Below, one piece after another: positions 10,032 through 18,680 of a stretch of 18,680 bases of DNA. The translations under genes and the position numbers were made by a program. Each line of letters opens with the position of its first letter. Position 1 is the stretch's first letter. The stretch spans positions 22,026 to 40,705 of the forward strand of contig LSSN01000723.1 of NCBI GenBank assembly GCA_001970855.1, given 5' to 3'. Source of the DNA: Smittium culicis (Eukaryota; Kickxellomycota; Harpellomycetes; Harpellales; Legeriomycetaceae). The notes below the pieces were generated by a model, which searched no databases, had not been told where the DNA came from, and saw only the letters and a list, made by a program, of their open reading frames with translations.

Positions 10032-11386
10032 CTAATTTAGGTTGCTATTGGAGCTTCTAGTGAGTCTATAATAAGATTCAAACATAGAATAATTTGAAAG
10101 AATACGTGCATGACATTAACGTCAACAGAAACTCCTGCATATGATGGATGGGTTGCCCTAATCGTGCGTGCCTTAGGTATTGGGGGTGTTCAGTGGGCGG
10201 CTTATGAGTCCCGAAAGCGAGAGTATATAGCTGGTTATGCTTTCTACAGTGAGGGACTTCGAATGGTTCTTTATGTATCTTAGATTTTATTAACTATAGT
10301 TGAACTGTTGTTGATATGTGGGCTCGGGCAATTAGTTTGAGCTATCCTTTGTTTAATTACCTCGTAAGCGTAAACTGGGCATAAAATTTTATCAGTGAGT
10401 CTACTGATTAGGAAAGGGCAAATGATTGGACGTTCTTTGCGCTTCTTGTTTGGAGCTATAATTGTTAAATTTAATATTTCTTGAGCAGTTAACGTCTTAG
10501 AGTCATCTATGTTGTATATGTCCGATGCTTTTAGGAATCCTGAAACAGCTAGTAGCCAGCATAAATTCAAAGCTTAGTTCTTATCAGAGAGCTCTGCTGT
10601 ATTCCCTAATTCGGGAAAAATTATTATAATTGGTGCTATTTAGATTGAAGGCCTTATAAAAGATGTAATTTAAGCGTCTTCTAGAGCAGAAAAAAGCTTT
10701 TTAGACATTTGGGTGCTTTTTTGCTCTTCAGTGTTATCAACGAGCATCAAAAGGGATGTTTTTAGGCCTGAATTTCGGTTACCATTAAATTACTTTCTCC
10801 GTATATTTCAGCTAGGTAGTTGACTACTTGCGGTGCTGATATCGCGTAGGTGATTTTATTGCTGGTTCTTCAATCTAGAAAGTGTTTTTTAACATGTTAT
10901 TACCTGTATTTACGCTCGATACATCGATCGATTGAAAAGACAATTCCATTGACAAGATCATATAAACTTTGCTTTTGGAGGATACGTCGCTGATCTGCCA
11001 GGCCATCGGACACCAGTTTTTGTTCTCTGTTAACGCGATTTTCCGCTTTTGTGTTCGGGAATTATTGCTGTCGCTTGAAGTAGAAGCGGTAAGGAAATTG
11101 ATGATTTCATCAGATCGGAAAACAATATTTATGATTTTCATAGAGGAGCAATCAGAGTTACTATCAGTCTTTCCCGCAAAACAATCTAAACCACTTCCGA
11201 GATTAGGTTCCATGGTGGGCAAGCGTGTGGATTCTTCCTCTCAGTCTAGTTGAACTACAGATAGTTGATCTCTGCTGCCCTAGTATCCGGAAACCAGCTT
11301 AAGTAAGATTTCAACTTCTTTTTCTTGTTGTAAACGAACAGTTCCACGTCGTGCGGGCCAAAAATAGCGTTCTGCGTCGTAAATAT
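10032..11386 (-). pseudogene. DIRS linker and tyrosine recombinase
   Basis: The DIRS integrase region in several frames. The linker opens with FGPHDVELFVYNKKKK and SYLSWFPDTRAAEINYL, then ERKNPHACPPWNLISEVV. These match the conserved FGPHDVDLFA...SW.PDP...NPPW.LI block after RNase H, with TAG stops at 11255-11257 and 11246-11248. The recombinase N-terminal core shows APQVVNYLAEIYGESNL (~10780-10850). The catalytic part carries CWLLAVSGFLKASDI (10520-10565), where the usual catalytic Arg is Lys; PKARTIRATHPSYAGVSVD (~10110-10175), the second Arg block; and FESYYRLTRSS (~10040-10080), with the nucleophilic Tyr. The frame closes at TAG 10032-10034. Frame changes between blocks show it is dead. 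Motif order makes the family call firm. Confidence 0.82.
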
Positions 11387-11398
11387 TTGTTCTGATAT

Positions 11399-11886
11399 TT
11401 ACCATTCTGTTTGCGCAGTTAGTAAGCCTGGGGAATTTTCTGGGTTCAGAATCGATGGTATGTAAGCTACTTGCGGGCGAGTGTTAGTTAGTAGGAAATT
11501 TTTCCAACTTGCTCCGTGATGTCCAGAAGCTTCGCCGATGTAGTGCCTCCAAATTTCCGAACATAGGAAAGGGCTGTTGTGTTGTCGGAATTTATAAATA
11601 CTGATCGTCCTATCGTCTCCTTGAGACGTAGCATAAATAAGATCGTCAGAAACTCCTCGGAATTGATATGCATCAGTTCCTGCTGCGGACTCCATATCCC
11701 TGAATAGTTCTTTGACCCGAATAACACCCACAATGCATTGTTTTTGGAGTCTGTAGAGTCCAACCAAAAAAATCTATCCTTAAAACTTGTAAAGTTTATA
11801 CTAATTGATTCAATTTTTCTATTAAGGTACCGATAGGATATGATAAATACTGATTTTTTAAACTTTGGTAGCTCTTTTGAAAACAA
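11399..11886 (-). pseudogene. DIRS RNase H domain (C-terminal part of RT-RH)
   Basis: The RNase H part of a DIRS/Ty3-like polyprotein, which would remove RNA from the RNA-DNA hybrid. Visible landmarks: WLDSTDSKNNALWVLFG at the usual TDAS position; GIWSPQQELMHINSEEF, matching the family block W...E..HIN..E; and FINSDNTTALSYVRKFGGT, matching the TDNTTAVAYINKQGG-type block with its Asp. A frameshift near 11490-11505 moves the frame to VAYIPSILNPENSPG and then TEW before a stop at 11399, matching the family's HIPG.xN..AD.LSR...EW end. The upstream part from 11886 is poorly conserved linker. Confidence 0.82.
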
Positions 11887-13589
11887 GAAATAGCAGCATG
11901 ATTTTTTGAATTCTTTATAAAATAATCGATCTAAAATTTTGATATATATTATAGGCTATTATCTTGTCGAAGGATGAGATTTTTTAGTTGTATCTATCAT
12001 AACCGCCTATAATTCTTACGATGGATACCTATATACTTAATAGCTATATTTTTGTAATCTATATGTGGATGTGGTCAAGAATTTGTTAATATTGCATATC
12101 AATCATACTTTTATTTGTCAGAATATAGTCTTTTCAAATTCAAAAATTTTAATTATTAGACAATAAAATTTAGATAAATCAGAAATAACTTAAAAGATAT
12201 AAAATTCTAGGTTATAAACCAGATAAATTAAATTACAAAGAAATTTGACCATAATATATTCGAAAATCTAATTACAATAAACGCGATAATAGTAAATAGT
12301 ATTATTTCTAAAAAAAAATTTACACAAGAACAAAAAGAAATTGAGTCATTGTTTTGGTTAAATATTTGAACATAAGCCAAATTTATATTAAAATAAAATA
12401 ATAACCGAGTTTATAACACACTTTCAACATACAGAAAATATTTTCCTAATTATATATATAAATTAACTCAAGAAATGATTTCTTTTGCTTGGGGTATTTT
12501 TTTTCTAAGTGAAAAGTACTATAAATCTAAAGAAAAATTAGCCAAATCTTAATCCCAACAAATTAAATTAAATAAATAAAGGATAAAATAAATAATTAGA
12601 TATCTTTTTTAATAGCAATTTTCAAAAAAAATGTTATCAATCTTCAACATTATCAAACTTATATTTCTCTAAAATACTATAATAAAAAGAAAAAAACTTT
12701 ATATATATATATTCCAACTTTAAATTCCAATTTATTAAGCTTTTATCAACGGATTTACTTTTTAAAAAAAAACCCTTAGCTCTTCATTAAAATCTTTAAA
12801 ATCACGATCATGTTAAATAAAATGATACCTAAAATTGTCTCAAAAAATGATAAGATGCTTGGACTCACCTCTGCCGAAAAACTTGTACCTCGATCCGAAA
12901 TCTAAGCTGCGAAAGCTGGGAAGATTGATAAATGTACAAATTAATCTTTTTTATTTATAAATACTTTTTTTTGATTTATTTAAACTTTAATATAAGGTTC
13001 TGTAATTACTATGGTTAAATTTGAGTACAAAACTGAGGATAGAAACTACGAATTAAACCTGTATTTGTGTTGTAAGTATTTATGGTACTAATCATCATGG
13101 GTTTCTGAAATCCTTTCCGTACTGAAGCAGTCTGTAAGGACTCGTCCTCACAATGTATATTGCCAAAGATAAACACAGGCTTAACAATAAATCATTGTGA
13201 ATTAAAATGACCAGTGTAAATCCTGAGCCACATTGTCTACCGGTATGAAAATAATATAATATATAATAAAATAATTTATAAAAATAATAATTAAATTTCA
13301 GCTTTTTCTACTCAAGGAAAATTAAGTCTTTTAATCTTAGTTTTGAAACCTCTACTAGTTTTCCCCACGTTTATCTTTCTCCCATATTAGTTATCACAAG
13401 TTTAGTCTTATATTAATATTAAAATTAATATTTCATCCGTAATAAATAATCATATACTTTAGTCTCGCCCTTATACAGCCAGTTTCTTTTTAATTTATTT
13501 TTTCTTCTTTCTTTGATTTTCCCTTTGAGTACTTCATCGATTTTTTCTTAGGGGCTTTTAATTTTTCAAACCTTTATTGTCTTTGATGG
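11887..13589. other. AT-rich non-coding DNA with two GC-richer pockets
   Basis: Mostly very AT-rich with no supported gene. Two pockets of more balanced composition stand out: about 12810-12935, with two overlapping short open frames (12810-12905, 31 codons; 12847-12960, 37 codons), and about 13027-13250. Neither resembles a protein or RNA family I recognise. They may be old exon or transposon fragments. Confidence 0.5.
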
Positions 13590-14050
13590 CTATTTAATTA
13601 TAATTCCCATAGTTAAAAATGAGTTCAATGCCTTGTAATGATCGAAAATGCGTTATATTTGATTTTGAGTTGATTTTAAATAGTTGTTAGATATTTTTCT
13701 TTAGTTCATAACAATAAACCTCAGCATATATATACCGAATTTCGAGTTAAGTCCCAAGATATTGGATTTTCTCATTCATACTTAAATCCTGGGGTGATTT
13801 AATCTTTTTGAGGTTAAATACTTTTTTAGCTATGGTATTCTTTAGTAATTTTGATCCAAATATATTTATCTTTATTCCATATGTATAAATGAAGCTTTTA
13901 ATAGCTAATTTAGCTTAAAATTTCATTTATCTGCATAACATGTATCCTCGCTGAAAATTTCCCGTTCCTGAATTAATTTTATTTCCGTGTCTACCATTCG
14001 TTTACCCATATTCTTTGTAAATAGTTCCATAAATTTTAGAGCTAACTGAA
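13590..14050 (-). pseudogene. Possible decayed reverse transcriptase fragment
   Basis: A minus-strand series of unusually long open stretches whose order resembles the end of a LINE-type reverse transcriptase palm and thumb. CYADK falls at the place of a YADD motif (~13925-13940), followed by YGIKINIFGSKLL (compare the usual YG.KIN..KSK block), then EKIQYLGT (compare the YLG motif), then ELIFNYGNYN (compare the terminal YG block). Spacing is plausible, but each motif is weak and one catalytic Asp would be replaced by Lys. Stops interrupt the reading, with a frame change after CYADK. It is not an obvious copy of the nested LINE. It could also be chance in AT-rich DNA. Confidence 0.3.
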
Positions 14051-14826
14051 TTACAAGAATTATATAAATATTATGCGTCTAAAAAATTCAAGTGATGTTG
14101 TGATTGTCTCGGATACAATGGAGAAAATGTATAATTTCATAGTTTTTTATATCCTTTCACCTTCTGAATCCAGGAACTCTACGAATTGACGCTAATTTTC
14201 AAAAAAATTTTATCCGGTATTAAATATTTGATTTTTTTTTATTTCTAGTTCTTTTAAAGTTACTTTATTATTTCCCTATTTCCCTCTAATTAAATTAACA
14301 TTTGATGCAAGCATATGATATATTTGTAAATTCATCGCCAAAATTCATTTTATTAGTATTAGTATTTCTAAGAAATAGAAATGAAACATAAAAATTAAAT
14401 TATTTTTTTTATGATTTTTACAAATACAGAGTATACTTTTTTGAACTGTTTTACATTTTAATTTACGACAATTTTTTCATTTTTGAAAAATATTATAGTA
14501 TCACTTTTCATTTTTTTGTAAATTTTTCAAGTTGAATTTATAATTTTTAAGCTTCACGTTTTATACTTTTTAAAAAATACTAGCAAATTATTTTAATTTA
14601 GTTGTTGTATATTTATAACAATAAAATTTATAAATACTTACATTTTAGCATAAATGTAAAGCACCTTCTTTTTTTACAGGCTAAAATTAAAATAGAAATA
14701 TTATTTTTTGATAATAAACCACAAATAAAGAATAATTCTTATAATCTCGAATCTTTTTTTAACCAAAATTGTTTATAAATATCTGGTTATGAGTGATAGT
14801 AAATTTTCAGACCCGTTAATTTTATC

Positions 14827-14907
14827 AAGTGCCAAAATTTTCTCGCTCATAGCTTAACTTAGTTATATAGAGCTCTATATGAAAGATTATGAGCGAAAAA
14901 AGCACTT
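14827..14907. repeat. Imperfect long hairpin with 16-bp palindromic core
   Basis: Nested inverted repeats: AAGTGC (14827-14832) with GCACTT (14902-14907), CGCTCATA (14844-14851) with TATGAGCG (14888-14895), and a perfect core palindrome ATATAGAGCTCTATAT (14865-14880). Arms are separated by unequal bulges, so the structure is imperfect. It could be a remnant of a small inverted-repeat element or a regulatory structure. No flanking duplication was seen. Confidence 0.5.
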
Positions 14908-15941
14908 TGATGCAACTTATAGTTATATGAACGAATATTATAAAAGATAAATTAATATTGGCTGATCTCGAAAGGTATTTTGATTTTTCTATAAATATAA
15001 ATTGGTTTAAAAAGCCTTATATGCTAAAAAAAATACTAGATTTTATTTAAAGGATGAATATGAAATTCCATACGCTATAACTCTTTATGCATAAAAGTAC
15101 TCTCTTCGTAAAGAGTCTATCATATTTTATTAGGATATTAGAGTATTTTAATTATTTACTAGCTCGATAAACCAAAAACATTGCTTTTTTACATTAATCT
15201 GTTTCCAGATTTTTGTATGATTAAAATAAAATGTCCGATTTTTTCTTTAAAATATATGGTCTGGAATGTATAGAATATGCTGAAAATTTTATGGAAAACG
15301 GATGAAGAATTGGATGTTGGCGCCTTAATTACCAGTCGCACGATATGAAGAATTATAAATTCATTTGCATGTAAGTCTGTAGTTATTAAACCGACTGAGT
15401 CGATGTTATTCAGCGGGGGAGAATGGCGGGGGAGGGGGGGAGGATTGTATGGCTATTTAAGATTGCTTGAATATTTGTAAGCCTGAAAAAATTAGTTGGA
15501 CGAGTAAAATGAAAAAAAAAATTATCAGATTTCTTATTATAAAAAAGCGTGCAAGATAATAAAGTAGAGTAATTGGTATAAATTCTAAAAAATGAAAATA
15601 ACTAAAATATTGGGTTTATAAAAGTTTTAAGGATATGTATATTTTGTTTAATGACTAAATTAGTAGACGGTTTAATGTGGTGAATATGAAAGAAATATCG
15701 TACATAAAAAAATCGATTTGAGGGCTATTATACGAGAATTAAATGATAAATTTTGCGGTTAGATTGAAAGAGAAAAAAAATGGGTTTGGAAAAATTGGGG
15801 TATTTTAATAAAATTGAGGCTACTTTTTTTTGGGGGCGAGAAGGGGGTGAGTATTAATTACAAATGTTTGGGTCAAGGCGCGTTTTGAGCAAAAAAAAAA
15901 GAAAATGAAAGATTAGTAACAACTAAATTCCAATACATACT

Positions 15942-15955
15942 TTCGCAGCTGCGAA
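15942..15955. repeat. 14-bp perfect palindrome
   Basis: TTCGCAGCTGCGAA, 51 bp beyond the MED4 stop codon. It could be a protein-binding site or part of the MED4 3' region; its function is unknown. Confidence 0.5.
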
Positions 15956-16005
15956 TATTACGGCGAAAGAAAGGTTGAGGTCGATATAGTGGTAAGATAT
16001 GAACA

Positions 16006-16906
16006 CTATTCGAGATCAGGGTTCAAGTCTAAATCTAATAGGAAACTGCTTGGGTCAATGTCAAAGTTATTTTCTTGTTCGATGTAGCCGATAATATCAG
16101 TATCTTGTGCTTCTTCTGCGAATTGGGAGATAAATAAAATATAAGAGATGGTTAAAATATTAGTTAAAAATGATATATTTATGTATAAGTACAAGTACAT
16201 GTAAATGTAAATATAAATATAAATAAAAATTACCTTTAATTTCGTCAGCCGTTTCAGCTTTGGTTGAATTATATTGATTAATCAGACCAGCTCTCATTAC
16301 GAGTTCTATAGGATATGGCGGCTCTGCGGGGAGTAGTGGTTTATTCGAGTCGTAGTTAGGCGGTGCAGAGGTGAAAGAGCTAATCCGTTTGGAGTGACCA
16401 ATTATTTCGTCCAAATTTTGGTACACTGTAGACAAAATAAATAAGAAGGTTAGTTGGGATAGTTGCTGTTTTTTATAATGGAGGGGGGGGGGAGGAAGAA
16501 AGAAAAGTGAAGGTAAAAATAAAATAGTACCATTTGTATACGATTTAGAAGTTTTGGCGATATTTTCGGAGGCGAGGATTTCTAGTTGCAGGAGCTTTTT
16601 TGAGTCATAATATTTCTTTACTAGATTTGTTTTTATCATATCAACTTTGATGATATTTTTTTGGGTGTCCAGAATACATTTCTGGAGCTGTTGATGCAGA
16701 GCGATCTTATCGTTGAGTATGGATAAGTTTTTGTCGATATGGATCAAATTTTCGACGAGTTTTTTTCGCTGTAGGCTGGCAACCGATTGGTTGGTGCTGC
16801 TTGGGGCTATTACATCAAACGACGAGAGAAGGGCTCTAAGAGTTTCATTGTAGTCGTTTATAGTTTTGTTGAACAGGCTTATTAGAGGGGTATTTTCGGA
16901 GTCCAT
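16006..16906 (-). CDS. MED4: Mediator subunit 4 (MED4), three exons
   Basis: MED4 is a nuclear subunit of the Mediator middle module, which bridges activators and RNA polymerase II. Exons are 16906-16531, 16425-16234 and 16115-16006; splicing gives 225 residues, within the usual 225-285 range. Residues ~10-120 are Leu/Lys/Ile-rich and probably helical or coiled-coil, as in the family. The diagnostic block is residues 131-174: DEIIGHSKRISSFTSAPP, a Pro-rich spacer, then PYPIELVMRAGLI, matching the family's ...A.RIS..TSAP...P....YP.E..MR.G pattern. The C-terminus is acidic. The start is the ATG at 16906, since upstream codons in this frame are hydrophobic and atypical. Both introns split a codon after its first base, and joining restores the motif. 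No damage is seen. Assignment is confident but rests on motif recognition. Confidence 0.85.
16116..16233 (-). other. MED4 intron 2 (118 nt)
   Basis: Begins GTAATTTTTA and ends CCCAATTCGCAG on the minus strand, with an ACTAAT branch-like sequence inside. Removing it joins ADEIK to EEAQDTD and leads to the natural TAG stop at 16006-16008. Confidence 0.8.
16426..16530 (-). other. MED4 intron 1 (105 nt)
   Basis: Begins GTACTATTTT and ends TTTGTCTACAG on the minus strand. A CTAAC branch-point-like sequence lies about 20-25 nt before the acceptor. The intron contains a run of ten C on the coding strand and happens to stay in frame, so an unspliced reading inserts 35 residues into the MED4 block; removing it joins SYTN to VYQNLDE. 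Confidence 0.82.
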
Positions 16907-17063
16907 TAATAAATTTAAATTATAGATATTCACAGTTGCGGCTAAATATATGATCAAAAGTAAATAAATCAATTAACAATAAAGAAAAGCAGAAACTGCG
17001 AGTTTGCTTTTTTATTTTATCGCCTTGTTTAGACACGAGAGCTGTGCGAATGAGAATTGACTC
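16907..17063. promoter_or_regulatory. Putative MED4 upstream region
   Basis: 157 bp between the MED4 start codon and the divergent small ORF at 17064. The part next to MED4 is AT-rich and would contain its 5' UTR and core promoter. No defined factor site was recognised. If the divergent ORF is real, this would be a shared bidirectional promoter. Confidence 0.35.
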
Positions 17064-17348
17064 ATGAGCTTTCATAGAGAGCAAATGTATGGAGAAAAAA
17101 CTTATCTTAAACATCTATTGGCTAAGCTCGAAACAATAAGGCGATCAGGCACTTGTTATTGGGCAAAAATGTTGTTTTTTCCTCTAATAAAATCAAATAA
17201 GCGTAGTTTTTTCAATAGTTTTGAGCTTTATAGGGATTTTTACGAGCTAGCCTTTCCTGGCAGTTTTTTTTAGAGCGTATTTGACAACTTGGTTACTTAT
17301 GATATGCAGATCATCGAAGAGTATCCAAAATTACGCATAGCTTTCTAG
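17064..17348 (+). pseudogene. Unassigned small reading frame with internal TAG
   Basis: From the ATG at 17064 (a TGA lies just upstream at 17058) 69 codons run to a TAG at 17271, and the same frame then stays open for 24 more codons to a TAG at 17346. The encoded peptide looks protein-like, not low-complexity: GEKTYLKHLLAKLETIRRSG, CYWAKMLFFPL, then after the stop VFDNLVTYDMQIIEEYPKLR. I do not recognise a family. TTTTTTTTAG at 17264-17273 looks like a splice acceptor, but no codon-boundary GT donor exists upstream in this frame, so a simple intron does not explain the TAG. It may be a broken host gene or an exon fragment. Confidence 0.3.
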
Positions 17349-17624
17349 TACCAAACTTGATATTTTTATGGGCTTACTAATCCATACTTGGTAAATATAA
17401 TACTTTTACCAGTGTAAGGTATAAACACAGATAATGAGTGCATAAAATTTTAATATTAATCTTATGTTCAATAAAAAAAAGTAATTGGAAAAGCAAAAAT
17501 CAACTGACAATGTTGATCTTTGTTTTCTTACATATATATTATTTATGTATTTACAAAAGAGTAGGAAAATATAAAAGTTTTCAGAGCGATAAAACTTAGT
17601 TAAACTAGGGAAAGGCGTTAGAAA

Positions 17625-17801
17625 ATGCTAATAAAAGGGGTTTTAGATTTCAGCGCATTACATTTCCTTAATTTCTTAAAGTGTATAGATGGATACTGTC
17701 AATCTATTTCTATATTTAATAGCGAGTTCAATAAGTTTCTTGATTGCGGGAAAAGAGAAAATGATTTAGGGTTTGGTAGCTTATATGTGACAGATGAATA
17801 A
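17625..17801 (+). CDS. Unassigned 58-residue reading frame
   Basis: An ATG-to-TAA frame of 58 residues beginning MLIKGVLDFSALHFLNFLKC and ending GFGSLYVTDE. Its composition is mixed and protein-like, and it lies on the same strand about 280 bp beyond the small broken frame at 17064-17348. It might be a later exon of the same gene or a chance ORF. No family is recognised. Confidence 0.25.
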   Translation: MLIKGVLDFSALHFLNFLKCIDGYCQSISIFNSEFNKFLDCGKRENDLGFGSLYVTDE

Positions 17802-18469
17802 AAATGGTTCTTAGGTTAAATAGATTGTGGTGTTATGTAGCATAATAAAAATAGTTATTTTATTTTAAGCGAGTTAAAGGTAATTTGTGTGCTTTTGCAA
17901 CTCATGAAAGCTTATTTTTAGAAGTGTAGATTCTAGCGTGGATTTATAAAAAAAAGTCTAAATATTATACACGAATATAAAGTAAAATGCGACCATATTT
18001 TTGTAAAAGTGAAAGTATTATAAATAACAATCATCGGTCAGCAGATCCTTTTTTTTTTTTCACATTTATCTTTAGATTAGCAATAAAATAGATGTAAAAG
18101 CAGCTTTACAGAAATATCCACTTTTTTGTGTACATAAAATAGAATCTGTTCAATATAATTTAATAATGCATTTATAAATTCGAGTGTTTGAGTATATCAG
18201 AACCATGCCTGTATCTCACGAATTAGGGTAACTTTTACAAACAAAAACTCCAAATTTACATAGCTTTTATGGTACAACATAGTATAACTTATTTAAGATA
18301 TCACACAAAGTACATACAGATGAGACAAACAATAAAAAAAAGACAACAGGTTTTGTAGCTGCAAATATATTCGAGTGATTTTTGAAGACAGGTAATATAC
18401 TTTTGAAGTGAGGGTGGTTATAGTATACAAGGATTTGGTAAATACATTTTGATATATCTGCAAAACCTG
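17802..18469. other. AT-rich non-coding DNA
   Basis: Nothing supported is seen here. A minus-strand open frame reaching from 18488 to 18267 is rich in hydrophobic residues but matches no family I know. Confidence 0.5.
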
Positions 18470-18665
18470 TTAACCCTTTCCAGTCCAATAATATTTAAAT
18501 AATTGTATTAACTGATTCGTTTATGACTAATAATGAAATTTATTATTTGCTGTTAGCATATAATAAAGCAATAAAGGATTGATTCTCGGAATTATATAAT
18601 ATTTATTCATTTAATTTGCTAGATTTTCTAGGTCAAAAGCAGTCTACCGCCCGTGATGGGGTTAA
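18470..18665. mobile_element. Weak candidate TTAA-flanked (piggyBac-like) MITE
   Basis: TTAA at 18470-18473 followed by CCCTTTCC, and GGGG followed by TTAA at 18662-18665, enclose 188 bp. piggyBac-group elements have TTAA target duplications and termini starting CCC. The inverted match inside the TTAA is only about three to five bases, so this could be coincidence in AT-rich DNA. Confidence 0.22.
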
Positions 18666-18680
18666 ATCTGAATATTTGTA

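Larger units (their letters stand above)
10032..11886 (-). mobile_element. DIRS-type retrotransposon relic
   Basis: A tyrosine-recombinase retrotransposon fragment read on the minus strand. DIRS elements copy RNA with a reverse transcriptase-RNase H and integrate with a tyrosine recombinase rather than a DDE integrase. The order here, RNase H (11399-11886), linker (~10930-11386), recombinase (10032-10870), matches the family. The reverse transcriptase proper and gag are not recognisable upstream of 11886, so the element is 5'-truncated or decayed there. No inverted or split terminal repeats were identified. The region is visibly less AT-rich than its surroundings. Many stops and frameshifts make it inactive. 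Confidence 0.85.
14051..15990. other. Long AT-rich stretch without a supported gene
   Basis: No convincing gene is seen. It holds the imperfect hairpin at 14827-14907, G-rich tracts on the plus strand at 15415-15443 and 15832-15850, and a 14-bp palindrome at 15942-15955. A mostly open plus-strand stretch near 15278-15477 has one TGA and encodes a low-complexity Gly/Arg segment through the G-tract; I do not regard it as a gene. Confidence 0.5.

Noticed and set aside
12230..12560. Plus-strand quasi-open frame including TYRKYFPNYIYKLTQEM
   Set aside because: It has about five stops in roughly 110 codons, not clearly fewer than expected in DNA this AT-rich, and no family motif is seen.
13120..13160. 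Hammerhead-ribozyme-like GGAC..GTCC stem
   Set aside because: The conserved GAAA and CUGANGA core positions are missing on both strands.
15985..16035. tRNA-like GGTTCAAGTC (B-box-like) sequence
   Set aside because: No acceptor or T-stem pairing can be drawn, and the sequence is the coding end of MED4 (LDLNPDLE) on the other strand.
17190..17273. Intron ending in TTTTTTTTAG that would remove the internal TAG
   Set aside because: The downstream frame requires a codon-boundary donor, and no codon from 17064 to 17270 begins with GT.
18267..18488. 73-codon minus-strand frame
   Set aside because: It is short and hydrophobic with no recognised motif, and overlaps the possible TTAA boundary. No support beyond being open.
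1..18680. CRISPR array, bacterial operon or prophage
   Set aside because: No regularly spaced direct repeats of CRISPR type, no ribosome-binding sites or gene clusters; the introns and retrotransposons indicate eukaryotic nuclear DNA.

Overview
The window is AT-rich nuclear DNA from a eukaryote, most likely an early-diverging fungus or a similar microbial eukaryote. The grounds are a Mediator subunit gene split by two GT-AG introns, several classes of eukaryotic transposon, and no operon or ribosome-binding-site layout. The exact lineage cannot be fixed from the sequence. It is largely a transposon graveyard with one convincing host gene.

Layout. 1-382 is AT-rich non-coding DNA. 383-2051 is a decayed Mutator-like (MULE) transposase with a SWIM zinc finger. 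2052-2837 is non-coding and holds a 54-bp and a 20-bp tandem repeat. 2838-9691 is a LINE nested in an older LINE of the same family. The old copy occupies 2838-3436 and resumes at 8923-9691. Between them is an apparently full-length L1/Tx1-like element (ORF1, ORF2, 3' UTR, A-tail) flanked by a target-site duplication at 3437-3452 and 8907-8922. 9692-9968 is a short non-autonomous DNA transposon with ~57-bp terminal inverted repeats. 10032-11886 (minus) is a DIRS-type retrotransposon relic with RNase H and tyrosine recombinase domains, clearly less AT-rich than its surroundings. 11887-15990 is mostly AT-rich non-coding DNA with a possible second reverse-transcriptase relic (13590-14050, minus), an imperfect hairpin and G-rich tracts. 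16006-16906 (minus) is an apparently intact three-exon MED4 gene of 225 residues. 17064-18680 holds two small unassigned reading frames and a weak candidate for a TTAA-flanked MITE.

Functional reading. MED4, part of the Mediator middle module, is the only part likely to serve the host. All transposon proteins seen here are broken by stops and frameshifts. The LINE tells a clear history: an old copy was hit by a younger relative, which later decayed too. No new cellular system is evident. The most distinctive items are the LINE-in-LINE nesting with its L1-type target site, the 277-bp MITE, and the compositionally distinct DIRS relic.
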